64,000 nucleotides of DNA from Rhizomicrobium sp. (GTDB lineage: Bacteria > Pseudomonadota > Alphaproteobacteria > Micropepsales > Micropepsaceae), in contig JBBCHM010000002.1 in the NCBI GenBank assembly GCA_037200045.1, positions 1 to 64,000 of the forward strand, in the 5' to 3' direction. Made by a program: the position numbers and the translations under genes. The notes below the pieces were generated by a model. It saw only the letters and a program-made list of their open reading frames with translations. It ran no database searches and was not told where the DNA came from. Shown one piece after another: positions 28,473 through 38,521 of this stretch (positions are counted from its first letter, which is position 1; each line of letters opens with the position of its first letter).

Positions 28473-30557
28473 ATGCGCCCCGCGATTCTGTTCCCGCTTT
28501 TCGCCGAAATCCGCACGCTGTCCGGCGTGGGCCCCAAGCTGGAGAAGGCGATCTCCAAGCTGGTGGGGCCGCGGCTGGCCGACCTCGCCTTCGACCTGCC
28601 GGTCGGGCTGATCGACCGCTCCTATCGCCCCAAGCTCGCGCGCGCCGAGATCGGGCGGATCGCGACCGTGGCGGTGAACGTGCTCAGCCACCATCCGCCG
28701 CCGAACCGGCGCCAGCCCTATCGCGTCACCTGTTCCGACGAGACCTCGATGCTGGAACTCGCCTTCTTCCACGGCCAGGCGGATTATCTGTTGCGCATGC
28801 TCCCGGTCGGCGCGCGGCGCATCGTGAGCGGCAAGATCGAGCGCTTTCGCGACACGCTGCAGATCAACCATCCCGACCACATCGTGGCGCCGGAGGACGA
28901 AGCCAGTCTGCCGCTGCACGAGCCGGTCTATGCGCTGACCGAGGGGCTGACGAACAAGCCGCTCGCCAAGGCGATCCGCGGCGCGCTCGACAAGGTGCCG
29001 AACCTGCCCGAATGGGACGATCCGGCTTTTTTGAAAACACGCGGCTGGAAGCCGTTCCACGAAAGCCTGCTCGCCGCGCACGCGCCCGCGAACGAGGCCG
29101 ATCTCAATCCCGAAACGCCGGCGCGGATGCGCCTGGCCTATGACGAGCTTCTGGCGAACCAGCTTGCCCTGCTCCTGATCCGCCGCCAGATGCGCCAGAC
29201 CAAGAAGGGCCGCGCGCTGCACGGCGATGGGCGATTGAAGGCGAAAGCCATCGCCGCCCTGCCCTTCGCGCTGACCGAGCCGCAACTCGCCGCCCTTGCC
29301 GAAATCGAGGCCGACATCGCCGCCCCGACGCGCATGCTGCGGCTGCTGCAAGGCGATGTCGGCGCCGGAAAAACCATCGTCGCGTTCCTGGCGCTGCTGA
29401 ACGCCGTGGAGGCGGGCGCCCAGGGCGCGCTGATGGCGCCGACCGAGATCCTCGCGCGCCAGCACATGGCATCGCTCGCCCCGCTGGCGCAGGCGACGGG
29501 CGTGCGCCTGGCGCTCCTGACCGGGCGCGAGCGCGCGGGCCGCGAGGCGACGCTGGCGGCGCTGGCCGCCGGCGAGATCGACATCCTGGTCGGCACGCAT
29601 GCGCTGTTCTCCGACGACGTCGCCTTCGCCGATCTCGGCCTTGCCGTGATCGACGAGCAGCACCGTTTCGGCGTGCACCAGCGCATGGCGCTGCAGGGCA
29701 AGGGCGGCCGGCCCGCCGACGTATTGGTGATGACCGCGACGCCGATCCCGCGCACGCTGGCGCTGACGGCCTATGGCGACATGGATGTCTCGCGCCTCAC
29801 CGGACGGCCGCCGGGCCGCAAGCCGGTCGAGACCCGCACGATCTCGGACGAGCGCCTCGACGAGGTCGTCGAGCATCTGCGCAAGGCAACCGCCAGCGGC
29901 GCCCGCGCCTATTGGGTGTGCCCGCTGGTGGAAGAATCCGAGAAGATCGACCTCGCCGCCGCCGAGGAACGCGCCGCGATGCTCAAGCGCGTGCTCGGCC
30001 CCTCGGTCGGCCTGGTGCACGGCCGCATGAAAGGCGCCGAGCGCGACGCCGAGATGGCGAAGTTCAAGGCGGGCGAACTCTCGATTCTCGTTGCCACCAC
30101 CGTCATCGAGGTCGGCGTCGACGTGCCGGAGGCGACCATCATGGTGGTGGAACATGCCGAGCGCTTCGGCCTGGCCCAGCTTCATCAATTGCGCGGCCGC
30201 GTCGGGCGCGGCTCGGGCCGATCGAGCTGCCTCTTGATCTATCACGGCCCGCTCGGCGAAACCGCCAAGGCGCGGCTGAAGACCATGCGCGACACCGACG
30301 ACGGCTTCGTCATCGCGGAAGAGGATTTGCGCCTGCGCGGCGCCGGTGAACTGCTCGGCACGCGCCAGAGCGGCATGCCGGAATTTCGCCTCGCCGATCT
30401 CACCGTCCATGCCGACCTGCTGGCGACGGCGCGCGACGATGCCCAGCTCATGTTGACTCGCGATCCGGACCTGCAAAGCGAACGCGGCCAGCGGCTGCGC
30501 ACGCTGCTCTACCTCTTTGGACGGGACGAAGCGGTGCGCTATCTGCGCGCCGGCTAG
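28473..30557 (+). CDS. recG: ATP-dependent DNA helicase RecG
   Basis: A 694-residue branch-migration helicase that remodels stalled replication forks. It has an N-terminal wedge/OB domain (FAEIRTLSGVGPKLEKAI to about residue 180), Walker A (LLQGDVGAGKTIVAFLALL), DEQH box (AVIDEQHRFGVHQR), TATPIPRTLAL, and the helicase C domain ending in QLHQLRGRVGRGSGRSSCLL. The C terminus (GAGELLGTRQSGMPEFRLADL) is characteristic. Length is typical. The 62-bp gap to the divergent sdhE must hold both promoters. Confidence 0.97.
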   Translation: MRPAILFPLFAEIRTLSGVGPKLEKAISKLVGPRLADLAFDLPVGLIDRSYRPKLARAEIGRIATVAVNVLSHHPPPNRRQPYRVTCSDETSMLELAFFHGQADYLLRMLPVGARRIVSGKIERFRDTLQINHPDHIVAPEDEASLPLHEPVYALTEGLTNKPLAKAIRGALDKVPNLPEWDDPAFLKTRGWKPFHESLLAAHAPANEADLNPETPARMRLAYDELLANQLALLLIRRQMRQTKKGRALHGDGRLKAKAIAALPFALTEPQLAALAEIEADIAAPTRMLRLLQGDVGAGKTIVAFLALLNAVEAGAQGALMAPTEILARQHMASLAPLAQATGVRLALLTGRERAGREATLAALAAGEIDILVGTHALFSDDVAFADLGLAVIDEQHRFGVHQRMALQGKGGRPADVLVMTATPIPRTLALTAYGDMDVSRLTGRPPGRKPVETRTISDERLDEVVEHLRKATASGARAYWVCPLVEESEKIDLAAAEERAAMLKRVLGPSVGLVHGRMKGAERDAEMAKFKAGELSILVATTVIEVGVDVPEATIMVVEHAERFGLAQLHQLRGRVGRGSGRSSCLLIYHGPLGETAKARLKTMRDTDDGFVIAEEDLRLRGAGELLGTRQSGMPEFRLADLTVHADLLATARDDAQLMLTRDPDLQSERGQRLRTLLYLFGRDEAVRYLRAG

Positions 30558-30582
30558 GCGGCTGCCGGACGGGCTGCGCCGG

Positions 30583-31620
30583 TCAATCCCTTACGACGAT
30601 GCACGCCAGCCCCTTTGCTCTCAGCACCGCGCACAACGCCAAAGCCCCCTTGGCCGGATTGGTCCGCAGACGGTAGTAGCGCCCCTTGCCCGGCAGATCG
30701 ACGGAGATCACCTGCGGCGTAAGCCCGACCAATTCGGTGGTGGCAACGCGCGCGATCCTGCTCCAGGCGATGGCGGCTTCGCCCTGGCTGCGCCAGGCGC
30801 CGAGTTGGACGACGGCGGCGCCGTTCACCGCGCCGTCGTTCAGTGCCGAGCGCAAAACGGGCACCTCGGTCGCCGGCGCCGGGATCGCCGGTTCGCGGTG
30901 CCGCCCCGGCGGCTTCAGGTGGATGACGCCCTCCGCCGGCCGACGAAGCACGATCGGTGCGTCACTGCCGTCGGCGGCCGCGCCAAGCGCGGCGAGCCGC
31001 TCCTTCGCCGGGTCGAACGCCGGATCGGCGATCAGCGCAGCCTGATAGTAGGCCCGCGCGGCCTCGGCGTCGCCGGAAGCTTCGGCGATCTGGCCCAGTC
31101 CGAAATCGGGGTATTCGCGATGCGGATTGCCCGCCGCGATGGAAGCTTCGTAGTCCCGGCGCGCTTCGGCAAGCCGCCCCGATCTGCGATAGACATTGCC
31201 GCGGTTGTTGAGGGCACCGGACAGGTCCGGCTCGATCCTGATGGCGGCCGAGTAATCGCCGATCGCATCCTCCGTCCGCGACAGCTCGTCGAGCACGGCA
31301 CCGCGATAGTACAGGCCGAGCGCTACTTCCGGCGAGGTCAAGGCATGGCTGTTGAGAGCCTCGGTAAAGTCCACAAGGGCGTCGTCCCGCTCGCCCAGCG
31401 TATCATGGGCGAGGCCTCGCTCGATGAGAAGGCGCGCGCGATCGTACGGCGCCAAGCTCGTACCGGCCAAAGCCTGGGTCGCCAGGGCGAGCGCACCGGA
31501 CGCGTCGCCGGCGTGCAATGCGACGGAGACTTCATCGACCGTCGGAGAAGCGGCGTCGGACCCGGTCAACGGCACGGCCGCCGCGCAAAGCAGGATCGTG
31601 CCCAGCAGGATTGACTTCAT
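30583..31620 (-). CDS. Secreted TPR protein with C-terminal SPOR-like domain
   Basis: A 345-residue protein. It has a signal peptide (MKSILLGTILLCAAAVPLTG), then about five tetratricopeptide repeats (residues 30-210, with ALGLYYRGAVLDELSRTEDAIGDYSAAI and ALNNRGNVYRRSGRLAEA). After a proline-rich linker comes a SPOR-like domain (VVQLGAWRSQGEAAIAWSRI and YYRLRTNPAKGALALCAVLRAKGLACIVV). It is probably periplasmic and may bind denuded peptidoglycan at division sites. The start is set at the signal peptide (31620). It converges on recG. Confidence 0.85.
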   Translation of the reverse strand: MKSILLGTILLCAAAVPLTGSDAASPTVDEVSVALHAGDASGALALATQALAGTSLAPYDRARLLIERGLAHDTLGERDDALVDFTEALNSHALTSPEVALGLYYRGAVLDELSRTEDAIGDYSAAIRIEPDLSGALNNRGNVYRRSGRLAEARRDYEASIAAGNPHREYPDFGLGQIAEASGDAEAARAYYQAALIADPAFDPAKERLAALGAAADGSDAPIVLRRPAEGVIHLKPPGRHREPAIPAPATEVPVLRSALNDGAVNGAAVVQLGAWRSQGEAAIAWSRIARVATTELVGLTPQVISVDLPGKGRYYRLRTNPAKGALALCAVLRAKGLACIVVRD

Positions 31621-31774
31621 GCGAATTCCCGGCACCGGACCTTTTCTCCGACGACACCGCAGGGCATCCGTCTGCGTACCCAGCCTAGAACCTGTATTTC
31701 AAACCGAGGCCGAAGGCCAACCCGCCGTCATCGGACGCGGATCGCCCATTGCGGATTACCGAACGTCAGGCTGT

Positions 31775-32785
31775 ATGATTCGTCTCATGAACGATCTTGG
31801 ATCCGCGCTCGAAGCGGCGCTGCGTCCGGTTCTTCCGGGCTTCATCCGGCTGACCGGCCTGACACGGCTCTCCGGCGGCGCCAGCCAGGAGACCTGGGCG
31901 CTGGACGCCGATTGCAACGGCGTGGCGATCCCATTGATCCTGCGCCGCACACCGGGCGGCGCGCCCCGCGCGAGCGAGACATCGGCCTCGGTGCCGCTGC
32001 GGACCGAGGCCATCGCGATCGAGGCTTCGCGGGCCGCCGGCGTCGCCGCGCCGCGCGTGCGCTATGTGCTCAACAAGGCCGACGGCCTCGGCGAGGGCTA
32101 TGTGATGGATCGGCTCCCCGGCGAGACCATCGCGCGCAAGATTTTGCGCGACAAGGAATTCGATGCCGTCCGCCCCGACCTCGCGCGGCAATGCGGCGAG
32201 ATCCTGGCGCGCATCCATGCCGTCGAACTGACGCCCGCGCTGCGCGCGGTGCTGCCGGTCGCGGACGGCCCGACGCAGCTTCGCCGCTACCGCGACACCT
32301 ACGATCTCTACGACTATCCCCATCCGGTGTTCGAGATGGCGTTCAAATGGCTGGAGCCGCGGATGGCGGGCGCGCGGCGGCAGGCGCTGGTGCACGGCGA
32401 TTTCCGGCACGGCAATCTGCTCATCTCGCCCAGGGGCGTGGAGGCCGCGCTCGACTGGGAGCTGGTCCATATCGGCGATCCGCTGGAGGATATCGGCTGG
32501 ATCTGCACCAATTCCTGGCGCTTCGGCGTGCAGGACAAGGTGGTGGGCGGCTTCGGCGACCTCGCCGATCTTCTCATGGGCTACGCGGCGGCGGGCGGCG
32601 GACGCGTCTCGGAGGAGGAGGCCCGCACCTGGATCGTCTACGGCTCGCTCAAATGGGGAATCATGTGCATGAGCATGTATCAGGGCTTCGTGCGCGACCA
32701 CTCCGTCGAGCGCGCCGCGATCGGCCGGCGCGCCTCGGAGAACGAGATCGATCTGGTGAACCTCATCATCCGGGGAAAGCTCTGA
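31775..32785 (+). CDS. APH-family phosphotransferase (acyl-CoA dehydrogenase-associated type)
   Basis: A 336-residue protein with the aminoglycoside phosphotransferase/choline kinase fold. The catalytic loop is LVHGDFRHGNLLI (Asp base and Asn) and the metal-binding Asp is in AALDWELVHIGDPLEDIGW. The N-lobe SGGASQETWALD forms the nucleotide loop. Members paired with DUF6285 proteins are usually linked to acyl-CoA metabolism rather than antibiotic resistance. An internal ATG at 31787 is an alternative start. The partner gene starts 3 bp after the stop. Confidence 0.88.
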   Translation: MIRLMNDLGSALEAALRPVLPGFIRLTGLTRLSGGASQETWALDADCNGVAIPLILRRTPGGAPRASETSASVPLRTEAIAIEASRAAGVAAPRVRYVLNKADGLGEGYVMDRLPGETIARKILRDKEFDAVRPDLARQCGEILARIHAVELTPALRAVLPVADGPTQLRRYRDTYDLYDYPHPVFEMAFKWLEPRMAGARRQALVHGDFRHGNLLISPRGVEAALDWELVHIGDPLEDIGWICTNSWRFGVQDKVVGGFGDLADLLMGYAAAGGGRVSEEEARTWIVYGSLKWGIMCMSMYQGFVRDHSVERAAIGRRASENEIDLVNLIIRGKL

Positions 32786-32788
32786 GCC

Positions 32789-33160
32789 ATGATGGATCAG
32801 CCTTCGATGCTCGAACTGGTCGGCGCGGTGCGCGACTTCCTCGAACAGCACGCCATGCCGGAACTGAAGGGCCACACCGCCTTTCACGCGCGCGTGGCGG
32901 CGAACGCGCTCGGTATCGTGGCGCGCGAGCTGGAGCAGGGCTCCAAATCCGCGGACGCCGAACGCGCGAGACTCGCGAAACTGCTTGGCCATGACGGCGC
33001 GCTGACAGAGCTGAACCGCGAACTGTGCCGGCAGATCCGGCAGGGACATATCGGTCTCGAAACGCCCGGCCTCGCCGACCATCTGGCGTTGACGACCCGC
33101 GACAAGGTCGCGATCGACCAGCCGAACTATAGCGGATTGAAGCGCTTCCTCGCCGATTAG
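32789..33160 (+). CDS. DUF6285 domain protein
   Basis: A 123-residue, mostly helical protein: LELVGAVRDFLEQHAMPELKGHTAFHARVAANALGIVARELE is the family pattern. The function is unknown. It almost always follows a phosphotransferase like the one here, suggesting a shared complex. It overlaps the 3' end of the convergent ABC permease gene by 4 bp. Confidence 0.85.
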   Translation: MMDQPSMLELVGAVRDFLEQHAMPELKGHTAFHARVAANALGIVARELEQGSKSADAERARLAKLLGHDGALTELNRELCRQIRQGHIGLETPGLADHLALTTRDKVAIDQPNYSGLKRFLAD

Positions 33161-34515
33161 GCCGGCACGGCCTTGGCTTCACGCTCGGGCAGGGCGAGGC
33201 GGCCGATCGCCAGGCCGGCGACGACGAGGCCCTCGATCCAGGCAGCGGCAGCACCGATCCAGTCGGGCGCCTGGACCTGCGGATAGAAGAGAAACAGCAG
33301 GCCATTGGCGTGCAGGCCGGTCAGGATCGCCGGCGTCAGCACATAGAGCGCGAACAGGATCGCGAGCGCTCCGAAATCGCCGCGCCGCTTGCCGGGGAGC
33401 GTCTGCATCAGCACGAACAGCGCGACGTCGCGGGTCGCAAAACCGACCGTCGCGAGCACCAGCGGCTGGCCGGTCGCGGCCGCCGACGGATCGCGCAGCA
33501 GCCAGAGCGCCAGCGCCGCGGCGACGGCAAAGCCCGCGCCATAGCTCATCATCCAGGCCTGGAGACCGGACAGCGCATTGGCGATGTGGCCCTGGGCGAA
33601 CTGCCCCGCCATCCAGCGGTAGTGCACGCGGTCCTTCGGCTCCAGCAGCACCATCACATAGGTCAGGACACCGAACGCCGACGCGGCGAGCAAAAGGCGC
33701 AGCGCCACCGCGTCCCAGTTCGCCAGATCGGCCGACAGCCAGGCGTCGAAGCCGGCGACATAGACGCCCATGAAAGCCAGGAAGGCCAGCCACACCAGCG
33801 GGCCGTTGCGCATCTTGAGCTCGAGCCGCATCTCGCGATAGCAGCCGATCAGCGTCCAGCCCGCGAAGATCGCGACCGAGGCAAGCAGGAAAGCCCGCGC
33901 GTCGAGGCTGATGCCCCACCACAGGATGAAATCGACCGCCGGCTTGTGCGTCAGCAGCGCGGCGACCGGATCGGCCATGCTCCACACCCAATAGACTACG
34001 GCGGCGGCGACGAGGCCGACCATCTGATAGACGAAGATCTCGAAGCGCGAATGGTTCTGGCCGCGGCCGACCGCCACGAGGCTCGCGAGCAGCGCCGCGG
34101 CCTGGGCGATGACGCCGATGGCCAGGTAATAGGCGAGCTCCAGCACGGCCGTCACCGGCCCCAGATGCGTCACGACATTGACGAGGATGAGCGCCAGGCA
34201 GATTGCGCCGCCCAGCCAGTTGTAGATCGTGGAGCCGAACAGCTTGCCCCAAGTCATGGTGCCGGCGCCGAGCGAGGAAAGCCGCTGGCCGTCCCAGGTG
34301 CGGTCGCGGATCTCACCGACCACACTCAGCGCGGCGCTGCGCGAGCCCCATACCACCACGATCAGATAATAGAGCCAGGACGCGGCCTCCGAGGGAGTCC
34401 AATTGTCGCCGACCAGCGCGGTGGCGAAGAAGATCAGCGCCAGCAGCCCGATCATCAGGAGCACGCGGCGCGGCGTCAGTTCCAGCCAGACATTGCGTTC
34501 GAATTCGGGATTCAC
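33157..34515 (-). CDS. ABC transporter permease-like membrane protein
   Basis: A 452-residue protein with about twelve hydrophobic segments. The N-terminal part (NPEFERNVWLELTPRRVLLMIG; SVVGEIRDRTWDGQRLSSLGAGTMTWGKLFGS) resembles ABC-2-type permeases of Nat/CcmA-like exporters. No close named family was recognised. It starts with ATGA overlapping the stop of the upstream ATPase gene, so the two are translated together and form the transporter. The substrate is unknown. Confidence 0.75.
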   Translation of the reverse strand: MNPEFERNVWLELTPRRVLLMIGLLALIFFATALVGDNWTPSEAASWLYYLIVVVWGSRSAALSVVGEIRDRTWDGQRLSSLGAGTMTWGKLFGSTIYNWLGGAICLALILVNVVTHLGPVTAVLELAYYLAIGVIAQAAALLASLVAVGRGQNHSRFEIFVYQMVGLVAAAVVYWVWSMADPVAALLTHKPAVDFILWWGISLDARAFLLASVAIFAGWTLIGCYREMRLELKMRNGPLVWLAFLAFMGVYVAGFDAWLSADLANWDAVALRLLLAASAFGVLTYVMVLLEPKDRVHYRWMAGQFAQGHIANALSGLQAWMMSYGAGFAVAAALALWLLRDPSAAATGQPLVLATVGFATRDVALFVLMQTLPGKRRGDFGALAILFALYVLTPAILTGLHANGLLFLFYPQVQAPDWIGAAAAWIEGLVVAGLAIGRLALPEREAKAVPA

Positions 34516-35417
34516 CGGCCCACCTGCGCGAAATAGGCGTCTTCCAGCGCCTTGCTCGATTCCGAAAAGCTCGCGACGTCGAAGCCGGCGCCGATCAGAT
34601 CGCGCAGCAACTTGGCGCGCGCCCCGGCATTGCGCGTAAACGCGATCAGCGCGTGGTTCTGGTCGGCCTCGACCACGTCGGCGCCCTTGCCCGCGAGGAA
34701 GTCCTTGAGGTCGCTACGCGCCGTGGCGAGCTCGATCATGTAGCGCGGGCGCGCGTCGTCGCGCACCTTGATCGCCTTGCCGCCGGCGATTCTGCCGTTC
34801 TCGATGATGACCATCTCCGAGCAGTAATCCTCGAGCTCGGCGAGGATGTGCGAGGAGACGACCAGCGTCATGCCGGTGTCGCGCAGCGCGATCAGCAGCG
34901 CGGAGAGATCGCGCCGTGCCTGCGGGTCGAGCCCGGCGGCCGGCTCGTCCAGCAGGAGCACCTTGGGCTCGTGCACGATGGCTTGGCCGATGGCGAGGCG
35001 CTGGCGCAGGCCACGCGACAATTCGCCGGCCCGCGATTCGAGCCGGTCCAGCAGCCCGACGCGGCCGGCCGCCTTCTCGACCGCCGCGGCAGTGAGCGCC
35101 GAGGCGATGCCGTGCGAACGCGCCGCGTAGATCAGGCACTGGCGCGCCGTGAGATCGTTGTAGAGGCCATAGAAGTCGGGCAGATAGCCCATGCCGGCAT
35201 GGATGTCGCGCGGCGCCTGGGTCGTATCCAGGCCGTTCACCAGGACCCGCCCGGAATAGGGGTATTCGAGCGCCGCCAGGCAGCGCAGAAGCGTCGTCTT
35301 GCCCGCCCCGTTGGGGCCGACCAGAGCGGTGATCGTGCGGTCGGCGACCTTCAGCGACACGCCCTTCAAGGCCCGCGCGTTCGGGTATTCGTAGACGAGG
35401 TCCTCGACTTCGATCAT
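34512..35417 (-). CDS. ABC transporter ATP-binding protein
   Basis: A 301-residue ABC ATPase with Walker A (VGPNGAGKTTLLRCL), signature (ELSRGLRQRLAIGQAI), Walker B (VLLLDEPAAGLDPQARRDL) and the H loop (VVSSHILAELEDY). The C-terminal extension is typical of ABC-2 exporters of the CcmA/NatA type. ATG 35417 (MIEVEDLVYEY) is chosen because upstream residues lack similarity. It is coupled to the permease at 33157 and diverges from the aldo/keto reductase. Confidence 0.92.
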   Translation of the reverse strand: MIEVEDLVYEYPNARALKGVSLKVADRTITALVGPNGAGKTTLLRCLAALEYPYSGRVLVNGLDTTQAPRDIHAGMGYLPDFYGLYNDLTARQCLIYAARSHGIASALTAAAVEKAAGRVGLLDRLESRAGELSRGLRQRLAIGQAIVHEPKVLLLDEPAAGLDPQARRDLSALLIALRDTGMTLVVSSHILAELEDYCSEMVIIENGRIAGGKAIKVRDDARPRYMIELATARSDLKDFLAGKGADVVEADQNHALIAFTRNAGARAKLLRDLIGAGFDVASFSESSKALEDAYFAQVGR

Positions 35418-35485
35418 GGACGAGCGCGTTTCCCAGGGCGGAACAAGACCTATCATATCGGGCGGCACTATGACGGAATAGCGGC

Positions 35486-36361
35486 ATGACTCGCGGCGGC
35501 ATCTTCGCAAGGCTGGGACTGGGCACGGTGCAGTTCGGTCAGGCCTATGGAATATCGAACGCAACGGGCCGCGTGCCGGCCGACGGCGTCGGCGCGATCC
35601 TGCGCCGGGCGGCCTCGGCGGGCCTGCGCACGCTCGACACCGCGGCCGGCTATGGCGAGGCGGAAGCCGTGCTGGGCGCGAACAGCGGTCTTACTGCTTC
35701 GTTTCGCATCGTGACCAAGACCATCGCCCTTAAGAACGGGCTCGCCGCCGTCGTGGCGCGGGCGCGGCAATCGGCCGAAACCTTGGGGCGCAAGCCGGTC
35801 GATCTGCTGCTGGTCCACGCGGCACAGGATCTGGTGGGCGCGGAGGGCAAGACGCTGTGGCACGCCTTGCTGAACCTGCGCGAGGAAGGCCTGTTCGGCG
35901 GCATCGGAATCTCGGCCTATGTCGCGGACGATCCCGTCGCGCTGGCGCGGCGCTTCCGGCCCGACGCGATGCAGATACCGGCAAGCCTGCTGGACCAGCG
36001 CCTGATCCGAAGCGGCGCGCTCGGCGCCATCAAGGATCTCGGCGTCGAGATCCACGCCCGGTCGATCTTCCTGCAGGGCCTGCTGTTCCTCTCGGAGGAC
36101 AAGCTGCCGCCGAAGCTTCGCCCGGCGGCGCCGCATCTGGGCGCCTTGCGCGCGCGGATCGCCGTGGCCGGATCGACCCCGCTGGCCGCCGCCCTCGCCT
36201 TCGCTTTGAGCCGGCCCGAGATCGATGTCGCGCTGGTCGGCGTGACCGCGCCGGCGGAATTCGAAGAGATTCTCGACGCGGCGGCGCATCCCGCACCCGA
36301 ACTCGATTGGAGCGCCTGCGCGCTCGACGACGAGATCGTGCTCACGCCGTCGCGCTGGTGA
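35486..36361 (+). CDS. Aldo/keto reductase family protein
   Basis: A 291-residue TIM-barrel oxidoreductase. It opens LGLGTVQFGQAYGISN, with LRTLDTAAGYGEAE carrying the catalytic Asp and Tyr. A Lys appears in IVTKT, and LLLVHAAQDL takes the place of the usual His-containing strand. It belongs to the branch found beside sugar-nucleotide and polysaccharide genes, and its stop is 4 bp from the fcl stop. The substrate is unknown. Confidence 0.88.
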   Translation: MTRGGIFARLGLGTVQFGQAYGISNATGRVPADGVGAILRRAASAGLRTLDTAAGYGEAEAVLGANSGLTASFRIVTKTIALKNGLAAVVARARQSAETLGRKPVDLLLVHAAQDLVGAEGKTLWHALLNLREEGLFGGIGISAYVADDPVALARRFRPDAMQIPASLLDQRLIRSGALGAIKDLGVEIHARSIFLQGLLFLSEDKLPPKLRPAAPHLGALRARIAVAGSTPLAAALAFALSRPEIDVALVGVTAPAEFEEILDAAAHPAPELDWSACALDDEIVLTPSRW

Positions 36362-36365
36362 GCGG

Positions 36366-37322
36366 CTAGCCGCGGTTCTCCAAGAACCAGCGATACGTAT
36401 TCCTGATCCCGTCGCTCAGGTCGATGCGGGGCGTCCAGCCGAGCGCATTGAGCTTGGACACGTCGAGAAGCTTTCTCGGCGTACCGTCGGGCTTGCTCGT
36501 GTCGTGCACGATCGAGCCCGTGAAACCAACGGTCTTTGCCACGAGCCTCGCCAGGTCGGCGATGGCGATGTCCTCGCCGGTGCCGACATTGACGTGCTGC
36601 GCGCCGGAATAAACCTTCATCAGATGGACCAAGGCGTCGGCGCAGTCGTCGACATGAAGGAATTCGCGCCGCGGCGTACCGGTGCCCCAAATCAACAGCT
36701 CTGGCGCACCGGAATTCTTGGCCTCATGCGCCTTGCGCAGCAGCGCGGGCAGGACATGACTGGACTGCAAATCGAAATTGTCGAACGGCCCGTAGAGATT
36801 GGTCGGCATCGCGGAAATGAAATCGCAGCCATATTGGCGACGATAGGCTTCCGCCAGCTTGAGCCCGGCGATCTTGGCGATCGCATACCATTCGTTTGTC
36901 GGCTCCAGCGGCCCGGTCAGGAGCCGGTCCTCGCGGATCGGCTGCTCGGCCAATTTGGGATAGATGCAGCTCGAGCCGAGAAACAGGAGCTTTTCCACGC
37001 CCGCCAGGCGGGCCGCCTCGATGATATTCGTCTCGATCACCAAATTCTGGTGCAGGAATTCCGCGGGATAGGAATCGTTGGCAAGAATGCCGCCGACCCT
37101 GGCAGCCGCGAGAAAGACGGCATGCGGGCGATTTTGGCGCAGCCAGGCCGCGACCGCGTGCTGGTCGAGCAGATCGAGCTCGGATCTCGCGACCGTCTGC
37201 ACGATACAATTCTCGCTTGCGAGCCGGCGAACGATCGCCGAACCCACCATTCCGCGATGGCCGGCAACCCAGACGCGCTTTCCAGCGAGCGAAAACGGCT
37301 TCGATTCGGATGCGGCTGACAT
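36366..37322 (-). CDS. fcl: GDP-L-fucose synthase
   Basis: A 318-residue SDR epimerase/reductase converting GDP-4-keto-6-deoxy-D-mannose to GDP-L-fucose with NADPH. The cofactor motif is [16 protein letters not shown]. The catalytic SSCIYP and the Tyr-Lys pair in [13 protein letters not shown] are present, and [11 protein letters not shown] and [14 protein letters not shown] are signatures. ATG 37322 lies 4 bp after the gmd stop. gmd-fcl forms the two-gene GDP-fucose pathway, supplied with GDP-mannose by the manC-type gene at 47289. Confidence 0.96.
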   Translation of the reverse strand: MSAASESKPFSLAGKRVWVAGHRGMVGSAIVRRLASENCIVQTVARSELDLLDQHAVAAWLRQNRPHAVFLAAARVGGILANDSYPAEFLHQNLVIETNIIEAARLAGVEKLLFLGSSCIYPKLAEQPIREDRLLTGPLEPTNEWYAIAKIAGLKLAEAYRRQYGCDFISAMPTNLYGPFDNFDLQSSHVLPALLRKAHEAKNSGAPELLIWGTGTPRREFLHVDDCADALVHLMKVYSGAQHVNVGTGEDIAIADLARLVAKTVGFTGSIVHDTSKPDGTPRKLLDVSKLNALGWTPRIDLSDGIRNTYRWFLENRG

Positions 37323-37326
37323 CGGC

Positions 37327-38406
37327 TCAATCGCGCCGGTTGTTGCGGTCTTCGCGGGCGACCGCATCGAGATCGGCCTTCATCATTTCAGAAACGAGCT
37401 GCGAGAATGTCGTTTCGTGCCGCCAGCCCAATTTCTGATGTGCCTTGCGCGGATCGCCGAGGAGCTGGTCGACCTCCGTCGGCCGAAAATAGTGCGGGTC
37501 GACCCGCACGACGACCGTTCCCGTCTTGGCATCCACGCCGACTTCTTCCGCCCCGGCGCCGGACCACGCGATCTTGCGGCCGACATGGGCGAATGATGCC
37601 TCGACGAACTCCCGGACCGAATGCATCTCGCCCGTCGCCAATACAAAATCGTCGGGTTCGGGCTGCTGCAGCATCAGCCACATGCCCTTGACGTAGTCGC
37701 GCGCATGTCCCCAATCGCGCAACGAATCCAGATTGCCGAGGTAGAGGCATTCCTGCAGACCGTGCTCGATCGCGGCGACCGCGCGGGTGATTTTCCGCGT
37801 GACGAAAGTCTCTCCCCGAAGCGGGCTTTCATGGTTGAACAGGATGCCGTTCGAGGCATGCATGCCATAGGCTTCTCGATAGTTCACCGTAACCCAATAG
37901 GCGTAAAGCTTCGCGGCGCCATAAGGCGAACGCGGATAAAAAGGGGTCGTTTCGCGCTGCGGCACTTCCTGTACCTTGCCGTACAGCTCCGATGTCGAGG
38001 CCTGGTAGAACCGCGTCGTCTTGGACAGTTCGAGAAGTCGAATGGCCTCCAGAAGGCGAAGCGTTCCGATCGCGTCGGCGTTTGCCGTGTATTCCGCCGT
38101 CTCAAAGCTCACATGCACATGCGATTGCGCCGCCAGATTGTAGATCTCGTCGGGCTTGGTCTCCTGCACGATGCGGATGAGGTTCGTCGAATCCGTCATG
38201 TCGCCGTAGTGGAGATGCAGCCTCGGATGGGCCTCATGGGGGTCCTGGTAGAACCGGTCGATGCGCCCCGTATTGAACGACGAGGAGCGTCGCTTGACGC
38301 CGTGAACCTCGTAGCCCTTCTGGAGCAGGAGTTCCGTCAGATAGGCACCGTCCTGGCCGGTAATACCCGTGACAAGAGCGGTTTTTTTGTTCTCGGCCAA
38401 GATCAT
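37327..38406 (-). CDS. gmd: GDP-mannose 4,6-dehydratase
   Basis: A 359-residue NADP-dependent SDR dehydratase producing GDP-4-keto-6-deoxy-D-mannose. Motifs are [32 protein letters not shown], the Ser in ASTSELYG and Tyr-Lys in [12 protein letters not shown], then [24 protein letters not shown] 38406 is chosen; the upstream extension is not conserved. First gene of the gmd-fcl pair. Confidence 0.97.
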   Translation of the reverse strand: MILAENKKTALVTGITGQDGAYLTELLLQKGYEVHGVKRRSSSFNTGRIDRFYQDPHEAHPRLHLHYGDMTDSTNLIRIVQETKPDEIYNLAAQSHVHVSFETAEYTANADAIGTLRLLEAIRLLELSKTTRFYQASTSELYGKVQEVPQRETTPFYPRSPYGAAKLYAYWVTVNYREAYGMHASNGILFNHESPLRGETFVTRKITRAVAAIEHGLQECLYLGNLDSLRDWGHARDYVKGMWLMLQQPEPDDFVLATGEMHSVREFVEASFAHVGRKIAWSGAGAEEVGVDAKTGTVVVRVDPHYFRPTEVDQLLGDPRKAHQKLGWRHETTFSQLVSEMMKADLDAVAREDRNNRRD

Positions 38407-38521
38407 GCCCCAACACATCCCGCGCCGCTAAATCGTGGTGAACGCCGCAGCTTGAATGTGCAATAGACAGTAAACGGATTTTCGACAAGCGCCAAAGCGC
38501 CCCGGCCGGCGCGCCTGGCGC

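Noticed and set aside
28407..30476. 689-codon minus-strand frame
   Set aside because: Antisense to recG, with no recognisable domains.
30558..30582. Bidirectional terminator between recG and the TPR gene
   Set aside because: Short GC inverted repeats exist, but there is no T run on either strand.
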